Assembly (NCBI GenBank): GCA_947065955.1
Contig: CAMSXY010000039.1
Location: forward strand, 1 to 8,691
Origin: an uncultured Caryophanales bacterium
GTDB taxonomy: Bacteria > Bacillota_I > Bacilli_A > RF39 > UBA660
Direction of reading: 5' to 3'
Length of the DNA: 8,691 bases
Positions 5,447-8,691 of this stretch are shown here, one piece after another. Below the pieces are notes generated by a model. The model saw only the letters and a list, made by a program, of their open reading frames with translations. It made no database searches and was not told the origin of the DNA. The number at the start of each line of letters is the position of its first letter. Position 1 is the stretch's first letter. The translations under genes were made by a program, and so were the position numbers.

Positions 5447-5462
5447 ATGTAGTATACATATT
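5444..5462. promoter_or_regulatory. Probable MarR operator overlapping -10 and transcription start
   Basis: AATATGTA (5444-5451) and TACATATT (5455-5462) are perfect 8-bp inverted copies with a 3-bp spacer. They overlap the end of the -10 and the expected start site. MarR dimers commonly bind such 16-20 bp palindromes at their own promoters. A second, weaker symmetric site, ACAA-TTAC-TTGT (5423-5434), lies inside the -35/-10 spacer. Binding of either by the MarR protein encoded downstream is inference. Confidence 0.65.
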
Positions 5463-5478
5463 TTTAAAAGGAGGGACT

Positions 5479-5946
5479 ATGGAAGAAAATTTGGAATTAT
5501 ATTGTCATACAATTAATTATCTTGCTCACAAGATTTCTAGCAACCTATATGAATTATATAAACCATTACTTGATCAATATTCTCTCACAACAGCACAATA
5601 TCAGGTATTAAACTTTTTAGAAAGAACAAAAGAAAATACGGTTAGTGCGATTGCGAAAAATTTATGTATGGATGCTGGAAATACTTCTAGTTTGTGTAAA
5701 AAAATGGAGAAAAATGGGCTTGTTATACGGTCTAGAGATAAAACGGATGAACGAGTTGTATTTATCTTCATTTCTCCTTTAGGAAAAGAAAAAGTACAAA
5801 AAATTAACCGTTTCTTTCTTAAAAAGTTAGAAAACTCTTTATGGAATACACAATCAGAAGATTTATCTTTATTGTTAAAAGCCCTTGAAAAATTAGATGA
5901 AGTTACAACATGGGCTGTTTTAAAGGAAAAGGAGGATTTATGTTAA
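5479..5946 (+). CDS. MarR-family transcriptional regulator, OhrR-like
   Basis: This 155-residue protein is a typical MarR winged-helix repressor. N-terminal dimerisation helices contain ELYKPLLDQYSLTTAQYQVL (25-44). The helix-turn-helix is at about 53-80, with NTVSAIAKNLCMDAGNTSSL followed by CKKMEKNGLV. The wing has the family's D-x-R signature in RSRDKTDERVVFIFIS (84-99). A long C-terminal helix follows. The YKPLLD...QY segment and the recognition-helix/wing region resemble OhrR/SarZ proteins, which sense peroxides through an N-terminal cysteine. Cys9 is about one helical turn further from the YKPLL motif than the OhrR sensing cysteine, so redox sensing is possible but unproven. The gene is first in an operon: its stop overlaps the start of the ABC transporter gene by 7 nt, implying coupled translation and autoregulated export. 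Start: ATG 5479 with AAGGAGGG upstream. Confidence 0.92.
   Translation: MEENLELYCHTINYLAHKISSNLYELYKPLLDQYSLTTAQYQVLNFLERTKENTVSAIAKNLCMDAGNTSSLCKKMEKNGLVIRSRDKTDERVVFIFISPLGKEKVQKINRFFLKKLENSLWNTQSEDLSLLLKALEKLDEVTTWAVLKEKEDLC
5927..5935 (+). promoter_or_regulatory. Ribosome binding site inside marR that sets the ABC start
   Basis: AAAAGGAGG lies within the last codons of the MarR gene, 4 nt before the ATG at 5940-5942. It supports that ATG over the in-frame ATG at 5910, which has no such site. Confidence 0.8.
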
Positions 5947-8252
5947 AATTAGATAATATTAAAAAAAGTTATCATACAGGAGATTTTACTCAACACGCTT
6001 TAAAAGGCGTTAGCTTAGAATTTCGAAAAAACGAATTTGTTGCTATATTGGGGCCTAGTGGAAGCGGAAAAACGACCCTTTTAAATATCATTGGGGGATT
6101 GGATCGTTATGATAGTGGCGATTTAATCATTAATGGAAAATCTACACAAAAGTTTTCAGATACTGAATGGGATGCCTACCGAAATAATTGTATCGGTTTT
6201 GTTTTTCAAAGTTATAACTTAATCAACCATATATCTGTTCTTCAAAATGTAGAAATGGGAATGACTCTAAGTGGAGTCTCTGCTACCGTTCGAAAGAAAA
6301 AGGCATTAGAAGTGCTTGAACGAGTTGGTCTTAAAAATCATGCTCACAAAAAACCAAACCAATTATCTGGAGGACAAATGCAAAGAGTCGCTATTGCAAG
6401 AGCTCTTGCCAATGATCCAGATATTATTTTAGCGGATGAACCAACAGGAGCGCTTGATACGGAGACAAGTATTCAAATTATGGAGCTCATTAAGGAAATC
6501 GCAAAAGATAAACTTATTATTATGGTTACCCATAATCCAGAACTTGCCAAAAATTATGCAAATCGTATTGTTGAATTTAAAGACGGAGACTTATTAAGCG
6601 ATTCGAATCCTATTCAAAATACAGAAAAAGAGAAAAAACAATATACAATTAAAAAAACAGCTATGAATTTTTTTACTGCACTTCATTTATCTTTTAATAA
6701 TATTAAAACAAAAAAAGGGAGAACATTACTTACCGCTTTTGCATCCAGTATAGGAATTATTGGTATAGCCCTTATTATGTCCCTTTCCAATGGATTTGAT
6801 ATTCAAATTGATAAATTTGAAAAAGATACACTTTCTTCTTTACCTATTATGATTACAGAACAATCTATGAATATGGATGAAGAAACGATGAATAAAATGA
6901 TGGGTTCTTCGGATGAAAAAAATTTAGAAGAATATACCGATCAAAAAGTAATTTATCCACAAATTCCTCTTGTGGAACAAGCAACACATTTAAACAATAT
7001 TACCCAGGATTATTTACAATATATAGAAAAAATTAATAATAATTGGGTTTCTGGAATTGCCTATAATAGAATTACCAATTTGAATATTCTTTCCAAAATA
7101 AATAATTCCTATAAACCTATTGATACAAATAAATTACAATTTATTGTACTTCCTAAAAAGTTAGACGAAAGTTCTACTAATGGAGTTATTGAAGATAATT
7201 TCGATCTTTTATATGGACGTCTCCCAAAAGATAAATCAGAACTTTTATTAACTATTGATAATAAAAACCGTATATCTACAGAGCTCATTGAAGCTTTAGG
7301 ATTAGATCCAAAACAGGAAAGTATTAATTTTGATGACTTTTTAAATGTAGAACTTAAACTTATCTTAAACGATGACTTTTATCGTTCTTTAGGGGAATAT
7401 TACACCCTAAATACTAACTTTGAAGAATTATATCACAAAGAAAGTGCTCTTACTTTAAAAATATCTGGTATTGTTCGTGGAAAAGAATCTTCAAAAATAC
7501 TTACTGGAAATAGTAGTGGACTTACTTATACGGAGGATCTTATTAACTATGTGATTGAACAAAATTCAAAATCAGATATCGTAACATTTCAAAAAAGTGT
7601 AGATTATAATGTCTTAACAGGTGAGAAATTTGATCTAGAAGATACAACAACAAAGGATAATATCTTAGCTTATCTAGGAGAAAACGGAGTTCCTATGGCT
7701 ATTAGTATTTATCCAAAGAATTTTGAATCAAAAGATAAAATTTTAGATTATTTGGACGCTTATAATGAAGGAAAAGAAGAATCTGATTCTATTTTATATA
7801 TGGATCTTGGAGCTACTATTTCTTCTCTTTCTGGAAACATTATGGATGCCATTACTATTGTATTGATTGCTTTCTCATCGATTTCTCTTATCGTTTCCTC
7901 TATTATGATTGGAATTATTACCTATATCTCGGTTTTAGAAAGAACAAAAGAAATTGGTGTTCTTCGTGCACTTGGAGCTAGAAAAAAAGATATTGCACGT
8001 GTATTTAATGCAGAAACTGTTTTAATAGGTCTTTGTTCTGGTTTACTTGGAATTCTCATTGCACGTCTTTTGATATTCCCTGCAAATGCTATCATTAAAA
8101 ATTTATCAGGACTTGCAGATGTTGCGAAAATGAATCCTATTCATGCAATTATTTTGATTTCTGTTAGTATTTTATTAACCTTAATTGGAGGATACATTCC
8201 TGCAAAAATTGCTTCTCGAAAGGATCCTGTTGATTCACTTAGAACAGAATAA
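5940..8252 (+). CDS. MacB-type ABC transporter, fused ATPase and permease
   Basis: The 770-residue protein joins an ABC ATPase (about 1-225) to a MacB/FtsX-type permease. ATPase motifs: Walker A GPSGSGKTT (38-46), Q-loop Q90, signature LSGGQ (142-146), Walker B with ADEPTGALD (D166, E167) and H-loop H198. A charged linker leads to the first membrane segment (about 262-282). A large extracytoplasmic domain of about 350 residues follows (about 283-633), then three C-terminal membrane segments (about 637-664, 692-714, 734-753). The cytoplasmic ERTKEIGVLRALGARKKDI loop (667-685) is the FtsX-domain hallmark. MacB-type machines work as homodimers that transmit force across the membrane rather than moving substrate through a channel. 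In Gram-positives, relatives export or counter antimicrobial peptides and other toxic compounds. The closest genetic partner is the overlapping MarR gene, which suggests a drug- or stress-induced exporter. The extracytoplasmic domain should determine substrate, and I cannot assign one. The in-frame ATG at 5910 was rejected in favour of 5940. Confidence 0.93.
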   Translation: MLKLDNIKKSYHTGDFTQHALKGVSLEFRKNEFVAILGPSGSGKTTLLNIIGGLDRYDSGDLIINGKSTQKFSDTEWDAYRNNCIGFVFQSYNLINHISVLQNVEMGMTLSGVSATVRKKKALEVLERVGLKNHAHKKPNQLSGGQMQRVAIARALANDPDIILADEPTGALDTETSIQIMELIKEIAKDKLIIMVTHNPELAKNYANRIVEFKDGDLLSDSNPIQNTEKEKKQYTIKKTAMNFFTALHLSFNNIKTKKGRTLLTAFASSIGIIGIALIMSLSNGFDIQIDKFEKDTLSSLPIMITEQSMNMDEETMNKMMGSSDEKNLEEYTDQKVIYPQIPLVEQATHLNNITQDYLQYIEKINNNWVSGIAYNRITNLNILSKINNSYKPIDTNKLQFIVLPKKLDESSTNGVIEDNFDLLYGRLPKDKSELLLTIDNKNRISTELIEALGLDPKQESINFDDFLNVELKLILNDDFYRSLGEYYTLNTNFEELYHKESALTLKISGIVRGKESSKILTGNSSGLTYTEDLINYVIEQNSKSDIVTFQKSVDYNVLTGEKFDLEDTTTKDNILAYLGENGVPMAISIYPKNFESKDKILDYLDAYNEGKEESDSILYMDLGATISSLSGNIMDAITIVLIAFSSISLIVSSIMIGIITYISVLERTKEIGVLRALGARKKDIARVFNAETVLIGLCSGLLGILIARLLIFPANAIIKNLSGLADVAKMNPIHAIILISVSILLTLIGGYIPAKIASRKDPVDSLRTE

Positions 8253-8625
8253 AAACATTTTAAAGTAAACTTATCTATCAAAATTAGATAATTAAAAGCT
8301 TTACTGAAACCCTAATTGCGTTCTATACTCTATTAGGGTTTTTCATTTTAAACATAATCTGAATTTTCTTATCCTATTTAATGAATAATTTTAAATCTTT
8401 ACTTTTTTTACATTTCTCAAAAATGGGTTTAATTTTTAAATATTTATAGTCCTCTTGAATTTTTCATTACTTCTAAAAAATTTATTTTTTGTCATCCCTT
8501 CTTACTTCTTCGTTTTATATGAGAATTTTTCTATATTCGCTAGATTTTTCTTACTAAAATATTTTGATAACAATCTTCTTCTTTACATTTATTATCTTAT
8601 TTTATCCTTTATTTTTCATGAAAAA
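8253..8625. other. Gene-free AT-rich spacer after the ABC operon
   Basis: Apart from the operon terminator at 8306-8347, nothing firm is visible. The plus strand is pyrimidine-rich. The minus strand has short Lys/Asn-rich frames with stops (for example the complement of about 8390-8500) that could be gene remnants, but they have no recognisable motif and fit chance in AT-rich DNA. Confidence 0.5.
8306..8347 (+). terminator. Terminator of the marR-ABC operon
   Basis: AAACCCTAAT (8307-8316) and ATTAGGGTTT (8332-8341) form a perfect 10-bp stem with a 15-nt loop, followed by T-rich sequence. It lies 54 nt after the ABC stop codon and has the best GC content of any hairpin in the window. Confidence 0.85.
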
Positions 8626-8691
8626 ATGTAGACACTTATGAAATGCACCCCATAAAGTAGATACAATAAAAAGTGCATTTTAAAAATATGA
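8626..8691. mobile_element. Probable end of an IS3/IS150-group insertion sequence (partial)
   Basis: TGAAATGCACCCCATAAAG (from 8639) has the TG...TGCACCC...AAAGT form of IS150-group terminal repeats of the IS3 family. Two tandem copies of a GTAGAYAC core occur 29 bp apart (8628-8637 and 8657-8666), each followed about 10 bases later by an AATGCA or GTGCA tail. An 8-bp inverted repeat, AAATGCAC (8641-8648) and GTGCATTT (8673-8680), overlaps them. Tandem transposase-binding repeats are usual at IS ends. The transposase itself would lie beyond the window, so this rests only on terminal-sequence resemblance. The exact boundary and orientation are uncertain. Confidence 0.45.

Noticed and set aside
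5910..5912. ATG as start of the ABC transporter gene
   Set aside because: It has no ribosome binding site and would add ten residues ahead of a normal ABC N-terminus (MLKLDNIKKSY).
1..8691. Alternative genetic code with TGA read as Trp
   Set aside because: All intact genes use only TGG for Trp and contain no in-frame TGA, and the tRNA-Trp has anticodon CCA. The single TGA at 4339-4341 is in a decayed frame.
1..8691. CRISPR array, riboswitch or rRNA
   Set aside because: No regularly spaced repeats, no recognisable riboswitch core and no rRNA signature were seen on either strand.

Overview
The window is AT-rich DNA with strong Shine-Dalgarno sites (AGGAG/GGAGG) and sigma-A promoters of the TTGACA-17-TATAAT or extended TGnTATAAT type. 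It carries a CwlJ/SleB-like spore cortex hydrolase gene. Every open gene stops with TAA or TAG, every tryptophan is TGG, and the tRNA-Trp has anticodon CCA, so the standard code applies. Together this points to a low-GC, probably spore-forming Firmicute of the Bacilli/Erysipelotrichia kind. The taxonomic placement is inference.

Layout. Positions 1-300 (+) are the 3' end of a TetR-family regulator. It meets, stop codon against stop codon, an RNB-domain ribonuclease gene (301-2115, -) whose protein lacks the usual C-terminal S1 domain. A 528-bp gap (2116-2643) holds two minus-strand terminator hairpins. Next is a transglutaminase-like protein (2644-3552, -) with its own extended -10 promoter. 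From about 3600 to 4474 no gene is intact. This stretch holds a decayed HEPN-type gene (3718-4137, -), a second decayed reading frame (4255-4437, -) and several hairpins. It lies directly behind tRNA-Trp (4475-4550, -), which has a clear promoter and encodes its CCA end.

From 4793 rightward the genes point to the + strand: the CwlJ-like hydrolase (4793-5221) with its own terminator, then a two-gene operon. That operon is a MarR/OhrR-like regulator (5479-5946) translationally coupled to a MacB-type fused ABC ATPase-permease (5940-8252). A consensus promoter overlapped by a perfect 8-bp inverted repeat drives it, and a 10-bp hairpin terminator closes it. The last ~65 bases look like the end of an IS3/IS150-group insertion sequence that continues outside the window.

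Functional reading. The only evident functional unit is the MarR-ABC operon, probably an autoregulated export system for toxic or antimicrobial compounds. The other genes look like independent single-gene units. No complete new system is visible. The most unusual items are the RNB protein architecture and the HEPN-like gene remnant behind the tRNA.
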